Positions 32,134-41,336 are shown, counted from the stretch's first letter. The stretch: 64,000 nt of DNA from CAVPDE01 sp964580575 (GCA_964580575.1 CAZOLJ010000010.1:12243-76242), one strand, 5' to 3'. Notes: generated by a model from the letters alone, not told the origin. Program-made: numbers and translations.

Positions 32134-32883
32134 ATGAAGATCAGTGAACTCTCACGGCGTACGAGTGTTCCGAAAGAGACGATCCACTATTATGTCCGGG
32201 AAGGGTTCATACCGAGACCCAGGAAAAAGGGGAAAAACGTATCCGACTATGACGAGAGCTTTATCGAGCGCATCCTCCTGATCAAACAGATCCAGGACCA
32301 CTTCTTCCTCCCCTTATCCCTTATCAAGAAAATAGTTAAGCAACGGAATAAGTTTCCGGAGCTGAAATCCCTGCTGGAACTGCGGATAGGCTATTTCAGC
32401 CCTCTGGACCAATTTCTCCAAAAAGAAGTGGTGGGTGAGGACGCTTTGGCAAAGGCCACAGGGATGGCCAAGAAATGGATTACGAAATTCGAGAAGTGGG
32501 GGGTCATTTCCTCGGTTATGCGGGAAGGGGAAAAGGTTTATTCTCAAGACGATGTCATTATCGGGAAATTGCTGGTCGATCTGGATCGTGCGGGTTTTGG
32601 TCCTAAGGACGGTATCGATCCCGAGTCTGCGAGGCGCTACACGGATGTCTTCAGGCAGGTTGTCAAGATGGCGCATGGAAGCTTCATGAAGACGGATCTG
32701 GACAAGTTTACGGCTGAAGAAAACCTGGAAAGAGGGATTCGGGGCAGGGAGCTGATGGGAGTTTTCTTCTATCATCTCTACCGGAAGCTGGTCAGGGAAG
32801 AGGACTGGTCGTTTAATAAGGATAGAGCAGGGACTGGGAGAGGCGGCGCTTCTTCGGGCATACAGAGCTTTTGTCGGCAGTGA
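32134..32883 (+). CDS. MerR family transcriptional regulator
   Basis: The 249-residue protein begins with a winged helix-turn-helix of MerR type: MKISELSRRTSVPKETIHYY, then REGFIPRPRKKGKN and a helix with ERILLIKQIQ. The remaining C-terminal part holds no recognised ligand domain and no Cys-rich metal loop, so an organic effector, perhaps an acyl-CoA, is likely. It stands at the head of the uptake operon and divergent to the FadB/FadJ-type gene. The ATG at 32134 has GGAG seven bases upstream; a longer frame from 32074 would overlap a promoter-like sequence. Confidence 0.85.
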   Translation: MKISELSRRTSVPKETIHYYVREGFIPRPRKKGKNVSDYDESFIERILLIKQIQDHFFLPLSLIKKIVKQRNKFPELKSLLELRIGYFSPLDQFLQKEVVGEDALAKATGMAKKWITKFEKWGVISSVMREGEKVYSQDDVIIGKLLVDLDRAGFGPKDGIDPESARRYTDVFRQVVKMAHGSFMKTDLDKFTAEENLERGIRGRELMGVFFYHLYRKLVREEDWSFNKDRAGTGRGGASSGIQSFCRQ

Positions 32884-32921
32884 ATCAACAACCCTTAACC
32901 CACTGAAAGGAGATAAAGTCT

Positions 32922-34238
32922 ATGAAACGATCAAAGGCTGGATGGATGATGATAGCGGCCCTCTGCCTTGTTCTGGCCATAGGTCTTCCTGCCTGGGCAG
33001 CGGACGTGATTAAGATCGGTGTCATCGGCCCCATGAATTTCACGCAGGGCCAAGGGCACTGGAACGGCGCCACCATGGCAGCCGAGGAAATCAATGCCAA
33101 GGGAGGCGTCCAGGTCGGCCAAAAGAAAATGATGATCGAACTGGTCAAGGCCGACTCCAACGAGTTCATCAACATCACGGACGCCGCCAATGCCATGGAG
33201 CGCTTGATGACGCAGAGCAAGGTGGACTTCGTTGTCGGCGGGTTTAGGACCGAGGCGGTCATGGCCATGCAGGACATTGCGATGGACTACAAGAAGATCT
33301 TTATCGGCTGCGGTGCGGCGCACCCCGAGCTTTGCCTAAGAGTCGCCAAGGACTACAATAAGTACAAGTACTTCTTCCGGGGCACGCCCTTCAACTCCAA
33401 CTTTTTGGGACAAACCTGCTTTATTCACCTTGGTACCGTGGGGGCTATAATGAAAAAATCTCTAGACCTGCCCCAGGTCAAGGTCGCTGTGGTGGGTGAA
33501 AAGGCCGTGTGGACCGAGCCGATGATCAAGGCGGCGGAAGGCAACATCCCCAAGATGGGCATGGAGGTGGCAGGTGTTTGGCAGCCGTCGGATAAAGCGA
33601 CCGATGTGACTGCCGAACTTTCCGCCATCCAGCGATCTGGAGCCCATATCATTTTCACGATGTTCTCCGCATCCGTTGGGATTACTTTTGCAAGACAGGC
33701 CGGGGAACTCAAGGTCCCTGCTGTGCAGGTAGGCATCAACGTGGAGGGCCAAAAGGACGGTTTCTGGCAGGCTACCCAGGGAATGGGCAACTATGTGATG
33801 ACCATGAACACCTATGCCAGGGGTGTGGAATACAACGAACTGACAAAACCTTTTGTGGATACCTACTTGAAAAGATTCAATGAGACACCGACCTACAACG
33901 CTGACACCTACTCCGCCATCAAGTACACGCTTGTGCCGGCCATTGAGAAAACCGCAAGCCTCGATGCGGACAAGCTGGTGGCCTTTATGGAAAATCAAGA
34001 GCACATGGTGCCTTCCGGAAAAATCGCCTACCTGAAAGATGCTGAAGGCCGTCCGCTTCATGAACTGAAATGGGGCCCGGGATACCTGACCAGCCTTGGA
34101 GTCCAGTGGCAGGACGGTGAACTCAAAGGCGTCTGGCCCAATCAATGGAAGGCAACCCCGGAAGCGCCTGAAATCACCTACAAGGGCATCGTCCCGTACA
34201 AGATACCGCCCTGGGTTATTGAGAAATATAAGAAATAG
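32922..34238 (+). CDS. Branched-chain-type ABC transporter substrate-binding protein
   Basis: The 438-residue protein has a signal peptide (KRSK, hydrophobic core, likely cut after AWA at 26) and the type I periplasmic-binding fold of the LivK/amide family: IKIGVIGPMNFTQGQG, MAAEEINAKGGV and VDFVVGGFRTEA. It would bind a carboxylate or amino-acid-like ligand outside the membrane. The ligand cannot be read from sequence; neighbouring CoA ligase and thiolases suggest a fatty, dicarboxylic or aromatic acid rather than an amino acid. The ATG follows AAAGGAG. Two permease and two ATPase genes for the same transporter follow. Confidence 0.88.
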   Translation: MKRSKAGWMMIAALCLVLAIGLPAWAADVIKIGVIGPMNFTQGQGHWNGATMAAEEINAKGGVQVGQKKMMIELVKADSNEFINITDAANAMERLMTQSKVDFVVGGFRTEAVMAMQDIAMDYKKIFIGCGAAHPELCLRVAKDYNKYKYFFRGTPFNSNFLGQTCFIHLGTVGAIMKKSLDLPQVKVAVVGEKAVWTEPMIKAAEGNIPKMGMEVAGVWQPSDKATDVTAELSAIQRSGAHIIFTMFSASVGITFARQAGELKVPAVQVGINVEGQKDGFWQATQGMGNYVMTMNTYARGVEYNELTKPFVDTYLKRFNETPTYNADTYSAIKYTLVPAIEKTASLDADKLVAFMENQEHMVPSGKIAYLKDAEGRPLHELKWGPGYLTSLGVQWQDGELKGVWPNQWKATPEAPEITYKGIVPYKIPPWVIEKYKK

Positions 34239-34273
34239 CGGCCCTATATCAAATCAGCACCTCCAATTCCAAA

Positions 34274-34387
34274 AACCCCTCCCCCTCGATGGGGGAGGGC
34301 CGGGGTGGGGGTGGAGAAGCCACATTGTATTCCTAGTGCTTTTTGTTTCCCCCTCCCCTTTATCCCCTCCCACCAGGGGAGGGGAAA
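34274..34387. repeat. Composite C-rich/G-rich palindromic element, copy 2 (inverted)
   Basis: Module B lies inverted at 34274-34315 and module A inverted at 34345-34387, the exact mirror order of the copy at 10919-11032. It fills the gap between the binding protein and the first permease gene, inside an operon. Confidence 0.75.
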
Positions 34388-34450
34388 GTACTTATAGAGT
34401 AGCCGTCGAAGGGGATTTGTTACTATGTTTACATTGAACACCGAGGCTCT

Positions 34451-35320
34451 ATGATCCTGGACATCATCATTAGCGGCCTGATCAGCGGAAGCATCTACGC
34501 CCTGCTTGCGATCGGGTTTTCCCTGATCTTCGGGGTGGCCCGCATCGTGAACATCGCCCACACGGCATTTTACATGGTCGCCGCTTATGGCATTTATTTC
34601 GGCACCCACAAACTGGGATTCCATCCGCTATGGTGTATGCTTGCCTCCGTGATCATGGTCATCTTGTTCGGCCTGATCGCTTACAAGCTTTTCATTGACC
34701 CGATTCGCGAACATGAGGCAGCGGTCTTGATCTGCACCATCGCCTTGGCCATGGCCATGCAGGAGATCATGCTCCTGATGTTCACCGGGAGTTACCTGAG
34801 CGTCCCCGCTTTGATTGGAGGGTTTTTCAATTTCTTCGGTGTAAAGGTGTTCTATCAGCAACTGCTGACCTTCGGTCTGGTCCTGATCATCCTTGCTGCG
34901 CTTCGCGTCTTGCTCATGAAGACCAAGCTGGGTCTGGCGATTCGCTCCACGGCCCAGGACAGGGAAGTGGCCAATCTAATGGGCATCAATGAGAGCAAGG
35001 CAGCCATGATCACCATGGGCATCACAGTCGGTTTGGCAGGGTTGGCAGGCGCTGTGGTGGTGCCTCTCACCATCCTTGATCCCTTCATGTGGATGCACCC
35101 TCTGATCATGATGATGGCCGTGGTGGTTCTAGGCGGATTGGGCAGCCTCAAAGGAAGTTTTGCGGGTGCGTATATCCTGGGTTTTGCCGAAGCGCTGGTG
35201 GTTTTCTTGATCCCCAAGGGGGCCTTCCTCAAGGGATCCGTGGCCCTGTCCGTCATGATCCTGGTGCTGCTCATCAGACCTGAAGGCCTTTTCGGCGTCG
35301 CCTTTGAAGAAGAGAGATGA
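34451..35320 (+). CDS. Branched-chain-type ABC transporter permease, LivH-like
   Basis: The 289-residue inner-membrane protein has about eight hydrophobic segments and the family start SGLISGSIYALLAIGFSLIF, then GVARIVNIAHTAFYM. A conserved cytoplasmic loop follows with RSTAQDREVANLMGIN, which contacts the ATPases. It ends with LIRPEGLFG. The ribosome-binding site is GAGG. The stop overlaps the next permease gene in an ATGA arrangement (35317-35320). It would form one half of the transmembrane channel of the uptake system. Confidence 0.9.
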   Translation: MILDIIISGLISGSIYALLAIGFSLIFGVARIVNIAHTAFYMVAAYGIYFGTHKLGFHPLWCMLASVIMVILFGLIAYKLFIDPIREHEAAVLICTIALAMAMQEIMLLMFTGSYLSVPALIGGFFNFFGVKVFYQQLLTFGLVLIILAALRVLLMKTKLGLAIRSTAQDREVANLMGINESKAAMITMGITVGLAGLAGAVVVPLTILDPFMWMHPLIMMMAVVVLGGLGSLKGSFAGAYILGFAEALVVFLIPKGAFLKGSVALSVMILVLLIRPEGLFGVAFEEER

Positions 35321-36363
35321 TCATGGGTTTGCTCGCCTTTTATCTGAGAAAACTTTATTCCATCGTGAAAAACGAAATCCTGGTCCTTCCCAGCCGGGTC
35401 GTGGTCGTGCTTTTCTTCTTCTTCTTGCTGCTGCTGCCCCTCTTTTACAAAGACCCTTATGTGCTTCGCATCCTGATTCAAGCGAGTATCTTCGCTATCC
35501 TCGCTGCGAGCTGGGATCTTCTTTCGGGTTTTACCGGCCAGATGAATTTCGGCCACGCTCTTTTCTTCGGCGTCGGGGCATACACGGCTGCCCTGCTGAA
35601 TCTTCATCTTCACGTGCCCCCCTGGGGAAGCATCCCCTTGGGGGCGCTTGCTGCCGTGGTTGCCGGCCTGGTCATCGGCATCCCTTGTCTCAGGCTAAGA
35701 GGAACGTACTTGGCCCTTACCACTCTGGCCTTCCCCATCATCCTGATGGGGATCGTCTTCAGCCTCCCCGGCATCACCGGCGGGGAGTTGGGCATCTCCG
35801 GCATCAGCCGCCTCTCCGGCTCCCGAACGAGCGATTACTACATCACGGTGCTGCTCATGCTCGGCTTGACCACGGTGATGTGGAAGATCACCGACTCCAA
35901 GACAGGCATTGTTTTTCATGCCATCCGTGAAGATGAGCTGGCGGTGAGGGCATCGGGCATCAACACCACCCGCTACAAGCTGCTGGCCTTCAGCTTGAGC
36001 GGGTTTTTTGCCGGTTTGTCCGGGGGACTCTATGCGCATTTTATGAGGATTGCCGGTCCCTCCACCCTGGAAGTCGGGTTGTCCTTCACCGTGGTGATCT
36101 GGGCTGTGTTCGGGGGGATTGTGACCATCTACGGTCCGGTGGCGGCGGTCTTCATTCTTTTTCCACTCCTGGAGTTTTTGCGGTTCTGGCCCGAGTACCG
36201 AACCCTGATGTTCGCTGCAGTGATTCTGTTGATCCTTCTGTACATGCCTGAGGGCCTGATCCCCTGGGTCCGAGACAAAATCGAGAAGCAGTGCCCCAGG
36301 TGCAAGCTCAGAAACGTGGCCGTACGCAAAACGTGCCGTGTGTGTACGGCCTCTTTGGATTAG
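35317..36363 (+). CDS. Branched-chain-type ABC transporter permease, LivM-like, with C-terminal zinc ribbon
   Basis: The 348-residue protein carries the LivM signature region GFTGQMNFGHALFFGVGAY, the helix GIPCLRLRGTYLALTTLAF and the ATPase-coupling loop with IREDELAVRASGIN. The last 27 residues are unusual: after the normal end at about MPEGLIPWVRDKI, the chain continues with CPRC, eleven residues and CRVC, a four-cysteine ribbon able to bind zinc. Such a tail is not part of the typical permease. The start overlaps the LivH-like stop; two ATG codons, 35317 and 35323, are possible. The tail should face the cytoplasm. Confidence 0.88.
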   Translation: MIMGLLAFYLRKLYSIVKNEILVLPSRVVVVLFFFFLLLLPLFYKDPYVLRILIQASIFAILAASWDLLSGFTGQMNFGHALFFGVGAYTAALLNLHLHVPPWGSIPLGALAAVVAGLVIGIPCLRLRGTYLALTTLAFPIILMGIVFSLPGITGGELGISGISRLSGSRTSDYYITVLLMLGLTTVMWKITDSKTGIVFHAIREDELAVRASGINTTRYKLLAFSLSGFFAGLSGGLYAHFMRIAGPSTLEVGLSFTVVIWAVFGGIVTIYGPVAAVFILFPLLEFLRFWPEYRTLMFAAVILLILLYMPEGLIPWVRDKIEKQCPRCKLRNVAVRKTCRVCTASLD

Positions 36364-36420
36364 TAAGAAGTAGGCACTAGCCCTTTCTGCATACTCCTTT
36401 CTGCATACTGCCTACTCATG
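36362..36420. repeat. Heptad-type palindrome between LivM-like and CoA ligase genes
   Basis: AGTAGGCA on the left pairs with TGCCTACT on the right, and the right part repeats GCATACT/CCTTTCT/GCCTACT 7-base units. Confidence 0.55.
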
Positions 36421-36458
36421 GCGTTCCACCGAGGGCGTGCAATGGAGGAAAAGGGACT

Positions 36459-38168
36459 ATGGATATCCAAGAGGCATATCTGTCTAAACCGTGGCTGAAG
36501 TATTATCCTGACGGCGTGCCGGAAGCCCCGCCGATCCCTGACCTGTCCGTGCCCGAACTGATCGACCAGTTGGCGGACAGATACGCCCGTCACACGGCAT
36601 TGATCTTCTACGGGAGAAAAATCACCTACGGCCGTCTCAAAGAACTGATCCATCGCTTTGCCACAGGCCTTGCCGACCAGGGGGTGGAGAAGGGCGACAC
36701 GGTGGCGCTCTATTTGTTGAATTGCCCGCAGTACGTGATTGCCTATTTTGCCGCCCTCAAACTGGGCGCCAAGGTGACGCCCATCAGCCCGGTTTACACC
36801 AGCAAGGAAGTCAAACATCAGCTTGAAGACAGTGAAGCGGAGACAGTGGTCTGTCAGGACATTCTCTACAGTAATGTGGAGAAGGCCGGAGTAAATCTGC
36901 ACCGGGTGATCCTCACCAGCATTAGCGAGTATCTGCCTGCTCTCAAAAAGTGGCTCGGAAAAAGCACTATGGCAAAGGCCTATGGCGGCATGCACGTTCC
37001 CTCCCCTGAAGAGATCAAGGAAGCCGGGCTTCTCTCTTTCCAAGACCTGATCCACAAGTATCCTCCCAAGCCGCCGCAGGTCGCCATTGACCCTCTCAGG
37101 GATATCGCCGTCCTGCCCTACACAGGAGGCACCACAGGCCTGCCTAAAGCGGCCATCCTGACCCATCGCAACATGATTGCCCTCCAGTCTCAAATCCTCT
37201 CCTTCTGGCCTCTTTTTGAAGAAGGGAAGGAAGTGGGCATGGCCTTTCTGCCTTTCTTCCACATCTATGGGCAGGTGGTGGTGATGCTGGGAGGGCTTGC
37301 CCTGGGATCTGCTCTGGTGCTTTTCACAACACCCGACATCGATGAGATTCTCTCGGCCATAGAGCGCTACCGAGCCTCCGCCTTTTACGGAGTTCCCACC
37401 CTGTTCGAGTACCTCAAGGAGTATGAGAAGACGGATCGCGTCAACTGGAAACGGCTCAAGCTGATTGTGTGTGGCGCCGACACCCTCCATGAATCCACCA
37501 TCGATGCGTGGGAAAGGAGAACCGGCTCAGTAATCTTTGAAGGTTATGGCATGACCGAAACCACTGCCGTCAGCCACGGCAGCCCGGTGCACAGACCTAA
37601 AAAGGGATCTTTCGGGGTTCCTATTCCGGGAATGAAGGCGGCCATCATCGACCATGCGGGGACGGACTTCATGCCGGTAGGTGAAGTGGGGGAACTTATA
37701 CTCAATGGACCCAACATCATGCAAGGGTACTGGAAGCGGCCTGAAGGAACGGCCGAAACCTTCGTTGAGATAGACGGTGAAAAATGGCTTCGCACAGGAG
37801 ACTTGGTCAGCATGGACGAGGAGGGGTATTTTCACTTTTTTGACCGCAAGCGCGACCTGATCAAGCACAAGGGATACTCGGTCTTTGCCAGGCATGTGGA
37901 AGAAGTCCTTTTTCAACACCCGCAGATCAAGGCGGCTGGTGTGGTCGGTGTGCCTGACCCAAAGGTGGGCAACGTGATCAAGGCTTACGTTGTTTTGGAA
38001 AGTGAAGCCAGGGGCAAGATCTCCGAAGAGGAGATTATCGACTTCTGCCGCAAGAACCTGGCCCACTACAAGGTCCCCCAGATTGTGGAATTCAGAGGGG
38101 AGCTTCCCAAAACCGATGTGGGCAAGGTTTCCAGGCGCGAACTGAGAGAAGAGGCCGAAGGAAGATGA
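36459..38168 (+). CDS. AMP-dependent acyl-CoA synthetase (fatty or aromatic acid CoA ligase)
   Basis: The 569-residue enzyme activates a carboxylate with ATP and CoA by an acyl-adenylate. Its ATP-binding motif is YTGGTTGLPKAAILTHRN (about 220-237). FFHIYGQ, GYGMTETTAVSH (about 364-375), the hinge aspartate in LRTGDLVSMDEEGYFHF and the C-terminal catalytic Lys in PKTDVGKVSRREL follow. It sits inside the ABC transporter operon, between permease and ATPase genes, so import and activation are encoded together. The first residues are not a membrane anchor. GGAGG lies before the ATG. Chain-length or ring specificity is unknown. Confidence 0.92.
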   Translation: MDIQEAYLSKPWLKYYPDGVPEAPPIPDLSVPELIDQLADRYARHTALIFYGRKITYGRLKELIHRFATGLADQGVEKGDTVALYLLNCPQYVIAYFAALKLGAKVTPISPVYTSKEVKHQLEDSEAETVVCQDILYSNVEKAGVNLHRVILTSISEYLPALKKWLGKSTMAKAYGGMHVPSPEEIKEAGLLSFQDLIHKYPPKPPQVAIDPLRDIAVLPYTGGTTGLPKAAILTHRNMIALQSQILSFWPLFEEGKEVGMAFLPFFHIYGQVVVMLGGLALGSALVLFTTPDIDEILSAIERYRASAFYGVPTLFEYLKEYEKTDRVNWKRLKLIVCGADTLHESTIDAWERRTGSVIFEGYGMTETTAVSHGSPVHRPKKGSFGVPIPGMKAAIIDHAGTDFMPVGEVGELILNGPNIMQGYWKRPEGTAETFVEIDGEKWLRTGDLVSMDEEGYFHFFDRKRDLIKHKGYSVFARHVEEVLFQHPQIKAAGVVGVPDPKVGNVIKAYVVLESEARGKISEEEIIDFCRKNLAHYKVPQIVEFRGELPKTDVGKVSRRELREEAEGR

Positions 38169-38169
38169 T

Positions 38170-38937
38170 ATGACGCAACCCTTCCTGGAGATCGAAACGA
38201 TTAACAAGGATTTTGGGGGGATCAGTGCGATTACGGACGTGAGTTTTTCCATGGGCCGGGAAGAGGTGCTGGGCCTGATCGGCCCTAACGGCGCCGGCAA
38301 GACCACGCTGCTGCGATTGATCACAGCCATTCTCAAACCCGATTCCGGCACCATCCGATTCAAGGGCAAGGAGATCGTCGGGTTGAAGACGTGGGAGATT
38401 GTCAATCGAGGCATCGCCTGTACCTTCCAGAACATGAGGCCCTTCAAACGGCTGCCGATCATTGCCAACGTCATGGTGTCCTGCCTTTCCCCGCGGGCCA
38501 TGAAGAGCGGGGAATGGGTCAAAAAGATCGAATCCAAGGCCATGGATGCCCTGGAGTTTGCGGGGATCTCCGACATGGCCCTGGAGAAAGCATCCACCTT
38601 GTCTCAGGGCGATCTCAAGCGCCTGGAGGTGGCGCGTGCCATTGCCACAGAACCCGAGCTCCTGCTTTTGGACGAGCCCTTTGGCGGACTCAGCCCGGCC
38701 GAAACCGAGCTGATGGCACAATCCATCAAGAGACTTCACAAGGGCGGCCGTTTCGGTCGCCTCCACAGCGAAGGCCCGTCCATGATCATCGTGGAGCACA
38801 AGCTGCAACAGCTCATGAAGATCGTGGACCGGATCATCGTACTCAATTTCGGAACCGTCATTGCCGACGGCAAGCCTGAGGAGATCGTGACCAACCAAAA
38901 GGTCATCGAGGCGTACCTCGGTGATAGGGAGATGTAA
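38170..38937 (+). CDS. Branched-chain-type ABC transporter ATPase, LivG-like
   Basis: The 255-residue ATPase has Walker A GPNGAGKTTLL, an ABC signature in the variant form LSQGDLKRLEVARAIA instead of LSGGQ, Walker B LLLLDEPFGGLSPAE and the switch His in SMIIVEHKL. A short insertion (GGRFGRLHSEGPS) precedes the switch strand. It begins two bases after the CoA ligase stop, with AAGGAAG as ribosome-binding site, so translation is coupled. It pairs with the next gene's ATPase to power the LivH/LivM-like permease. Confidence 0.9.
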   Translation: MTQPFLEIETINKDFGGISAITDVSFSMGREEVLGLIGPNGAGKTTLLRLITAILKPDSGTIRFKGKEIVGLKTWEIVNRGIACTFQNMRPFKRLPIIANVMVSCLSPRAMKSGEWVKKIESKAMDALEFAGISDMALEKASTLSQGDLKRLEVARAIATEPELLLLDEPFGGLSPAETELMAQSIKRLHKGGRFGRLHSEGPSMIIVEHKLQQLMKIVDRIIVLNFGTVIADGKPEEIVTNQKVIEAYLGDREM

Positions 38938-38939
38938 CC

Positions 38940-39689
38940 TTGTTGCTCGAAGTTACCCGCCTGACGGTCTGCTATGACAAGGCCATGCTCATCAATGACC
39001 TGAGCATGGGGGTGGACCAGGGTGAGCTGGTGAGCCTGGTGGGACCCAACGGGGCAGGCAAATCGACCCTGTTGAGGTCGATCACTGGTTTGGTGTCCTG
39101 GGAGAAGCACGTCAAAAAGCGCTCGGCCCATGGAGAGATCACCATCAAGGGGGAAGTGACCTTTGACGGGGAAAGAATCGACCGGATTCCTGCCCATGAG
39201 ATTGTAAAGAGGGGACTGATTCACTGTCCCGAGAGGAGGAGGCCTTTCAGGGAGATGAGTGTGATAGAGAATCTCATGGCAGGTTCCTACCTTCTGAAGG
39301 ACAAGAAACAGATCGAAGACAACCTCAAAAGGGTCTATGAACTGTTCCCCATCTTGCAGGGCCGATCCAAGCAGATATCCGGAACCCTGTCGGGCGGAGA
39401 GCAGCAGATGCTGGCCATAGGCCGGGCCATTATGTCCATCCCGAAACTCCTGTGCATCGACGAACCCTCCACAGGGCTTGCACCGATCATGAGGGGAGAG
39501 GTTTTTGGAAAGATCAAAGAGATCAGTGGGCTTGGAATCACCGTGCTCCTGGTGGAACAGGAGGTGAGCACTGTTTTCAAGATGGCCTCCCGGAATTACG
39601 TCCTGTCCTCAGGCAAAATCATCGCTGAAGGATCAGGGGAGCAGTTGCTCCAGGATGAAGTCATTCGTAAAACCTACCTGGGTCTTTAA
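38940..39689 (+). CDS. Branched-chain-type ABC transporter ATPase, LivF-like
   Basis: The 249-residue ATPase has Walker A GPNGAGKSTLL, a canonical signature LSGGEQQMLAIGRAIM, Walker B LLCIDEPSTGLAP and the switch VLLVEQEV. An insertion after the first strands (KHVKKRSAHGE) lengthens the loop compared with LivF. Start is TTG at 38940, two bases after the LivG-like stop; no in-frame ATG is near, and GGGAG lies eight bases upstream. It ends the transporter set. A truncated oxidoreductase gene follows 37 bases later. Confidence 0.9.
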   Translation: MLLEVTRLTVCYDKAMLINDLSMGVDQGELVSLVGPNGAGKSTLLRSITGLVSWEKHVKKRSAHGEITIKGEVTFDGERIDRIPAHEIVKRGLIHCPERRRPFREMSVIENLMAGSYLLKDKKQIEDNLKRVYELFPILQGRSKQISGTLSGGEQQMLAIGRAIMSIPKLLCIDEPSTGLAPIMRGEVFGKIKEISGLGITVLLVEQEVSTVFKMASRNYVLSSGKIIAEGSGEQLLQDEVIRKTYLGL

Positions 39690-39726
39690 GACAAGCCTTT
39701 GCCCGGCTTCCTGAATGGATTTTCCC

Positions 39727-39888
39727 ATGAACATCCTGTTGGAACCCGTGAACCTGAAGGGTCTGGTCGTGCGGAACCGTTTTGTCCGATCCGCCACCTA
39801 TGACGGCTGTGCGGAAAAAAGCGGCGCGTCCCCCAAAAGCAATTCAGGAAGCATGAAATCATCTGGACCCCGGTTTTCACCGGGGTGA
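39727..39888 (+). pseudogene. N-terminal remnant of an Old Yellow Enzyme/dienoyl-CoA reductase-type gene
   Basis: The frame from ATG 39727 encodes MNILLEPVNLKG, then RNRFVRSATYDG, the unmistakable opening of NADH:flavin oxidoreductases (full length 350-670 residues). Homology stops after about 34 codons; the frame then runs through an ACCCCGG...CCGGGGT hairpin to a TGA at 39888. The rest of the gene is missing and about 190 bases without a gene follow before the thiolase. It was probably the next gene of the operon. No product of use is expected. Confidence 0.75.
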
Positions 39889-40080
39889 CGGCTTAGGTTA
39901 GCGCCTATGCCCTTGAGGGGGAGGGAAGAACTTGAACGATTCTGTGTGAACCATGAACATCATCCAGGACTCGGGGGAGAAGTGCAGACCTTGCACAAGC
40001 GACAAAGAAGCCAGCGGAGGTCGCAGAGATGCCGAATGAAGCATTCTAGTTCATTAACCCGCACATGATGGAGGAGAATT

Positions 40081-41325
40081 TTGAAAGAGTCTGTAATCAT
40101 TTCTGCTGCAAGAACGCCGGTAGGCCGGTACATGGGGGCGCTGAAGGATGTCCAGGCCTATGACCTGGCAGCCCTGGTCCTAAACGCAGTTTTAGATCGG
40201 GCAAAGGTAAGACCCGAGCAGGTTGAGGATGTGATCCTGGGGCAGTCCTATCAGAACGGGGAGTACGTCAATATCGCGCGCATGTCGCTCCTGAAGGCAG
40301 GCTGGCCTGATTCCATTCCTGGAGTGACCGTAGACCGTCGCTGCTGCAGCGGGTTGGACACGGTGTGCTTTGCAGGCATGATGATCCAATCAGGACAGGC
40401 TGAAGTCGTTGTTGCCGGCGGTGTGGAGAGCATGAGCAACGCGGAGTTTTACATCCCGGGTGACGTCAAATGGGGAGTAGGCGGCAAAAAGGGCATACCC
40501 GGGGGGCATGGGGATCTCGCCATCTGGGGAATTCCCCTTTATGATCGTATCCAGCGGGCGAGGGTCATGTCCCAGCCTGAGGAGCGATATGGAATCCTGC
40601 CAGCGATGATGACTTGGGCGGAGACGGCGGCCAAAGAAGAAAACATATCCCGTGAGGCCTGTGACCAGTGGGCTTTGCAGAGTCACCGAAAGGCCTGTTT
40701 GGCCATTGAATCAGGCAAGTTCGACCAGGAAATCATTCCAGTCTCGATCTCCGAGGGAGAAAAGGAAACACACGTTGTGAAAATGGATGAGAACCCACGG
40801 TCTGATGCGAGCCTGGACAAGCTGGCAAAACTCAAGCCTGTGATAAAGGGCGTGTGCACGGCAGGCAATTCCTCAACCGAGAACGACGGAGCAGCCGCCG
40901 TGGTGGTCACTTCAAAGGACAAGGCCCTTGAATGGGGCGCAGAACCTATGGCGAAGATCAGGTCCTTTGCGTTGGCGGGGGATGATCCTCGGCGAACCTA
41001 TAAAACAGTCCCCATTGCCGTAGGCAAGGCCTTGAAAAGGGCGGGGTTGAGCATAGATCAAATGGATCTGATCGAAATCCAGGAGGCCTTTGCAGCCCAG
41101 GTTCTGGCTGATCTCAAAAGCATGGGTCTGGGGCCTGAAGACTACGCCAGGATCAATGTAAACGGGTCCGGGATCTCCCTCGGACACCCGATTGCGTGCA
41201 CGGGGACGCGCATGCTGGTCACCCTTGTTTATGAGATGAAAAGACGGGGCGCACGCTATGGTCTTCAAACCATCTGCGGTGGAGGAGGCCTGGGGATCGC
41301 GGCCGTGTTTGAAAGGGAACCGTAG
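40081..41325 (+). CDS. Thiolase, acetyl-CoA acetyltransferase type
   Basis: The 414-residue enzyme opens with SVIISAARTPVGRYMG. Its nucleophile lies in VDRRCCSGLDTV, followed by GGVESMSNAEFY, GNSSTENDGAAAV, IQEAFAAQVLADL, the catalytic His in GISLGHPIACTGTR and the second Cys in TICGGGGLGIA. The start is TTG at 40081, strongly supported by GGAGGAG five bases upstream and by no in-frame ATG. The extended FYIPGDVKWGVGG region differs from housekeeping acetoacetyl-CoA thiolases and hints at a special substrate. A second thiolase gene follows after 11 bases. Confidence 0.9.
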   Translation: MKESVIISAARTPVGRYMGALKDVQAYDLAALVLNAVLDRAKVRPEQVEDVILGQSYQNGEYVNIARMSLLKAGWPDSIPGVTVDRRCCSGLDTVCFAGMMIQSGQAEVVVAGGVESMSNAEFYIPGDVKWGVGGKKGIPGGHGDLAIWGIPLYDRIQRARVMSQPEERYGILPAMMTWAETAAKEENISREACDQWALQSHRKACLAIESGKFDQEIIPVSISEGEKETHVVKMDENPRSDASLDKLAKLKPVIKGVCTAGNSSTENDGAAAVVVTSKDKALEWGAEPMAKIRSFALAGDDPRRTYKTVPIAVGKALKRAGLSIDQMDLIEIQEAFAAQVLADLKSMGLGPEDYARINVNGSGISLGHPIACTGTRMLVTLVYEMKRRGARYGLQTICGGGGLGIAAVFEREP

Positions 41326-41336
41326 GGGAGTTTGAC

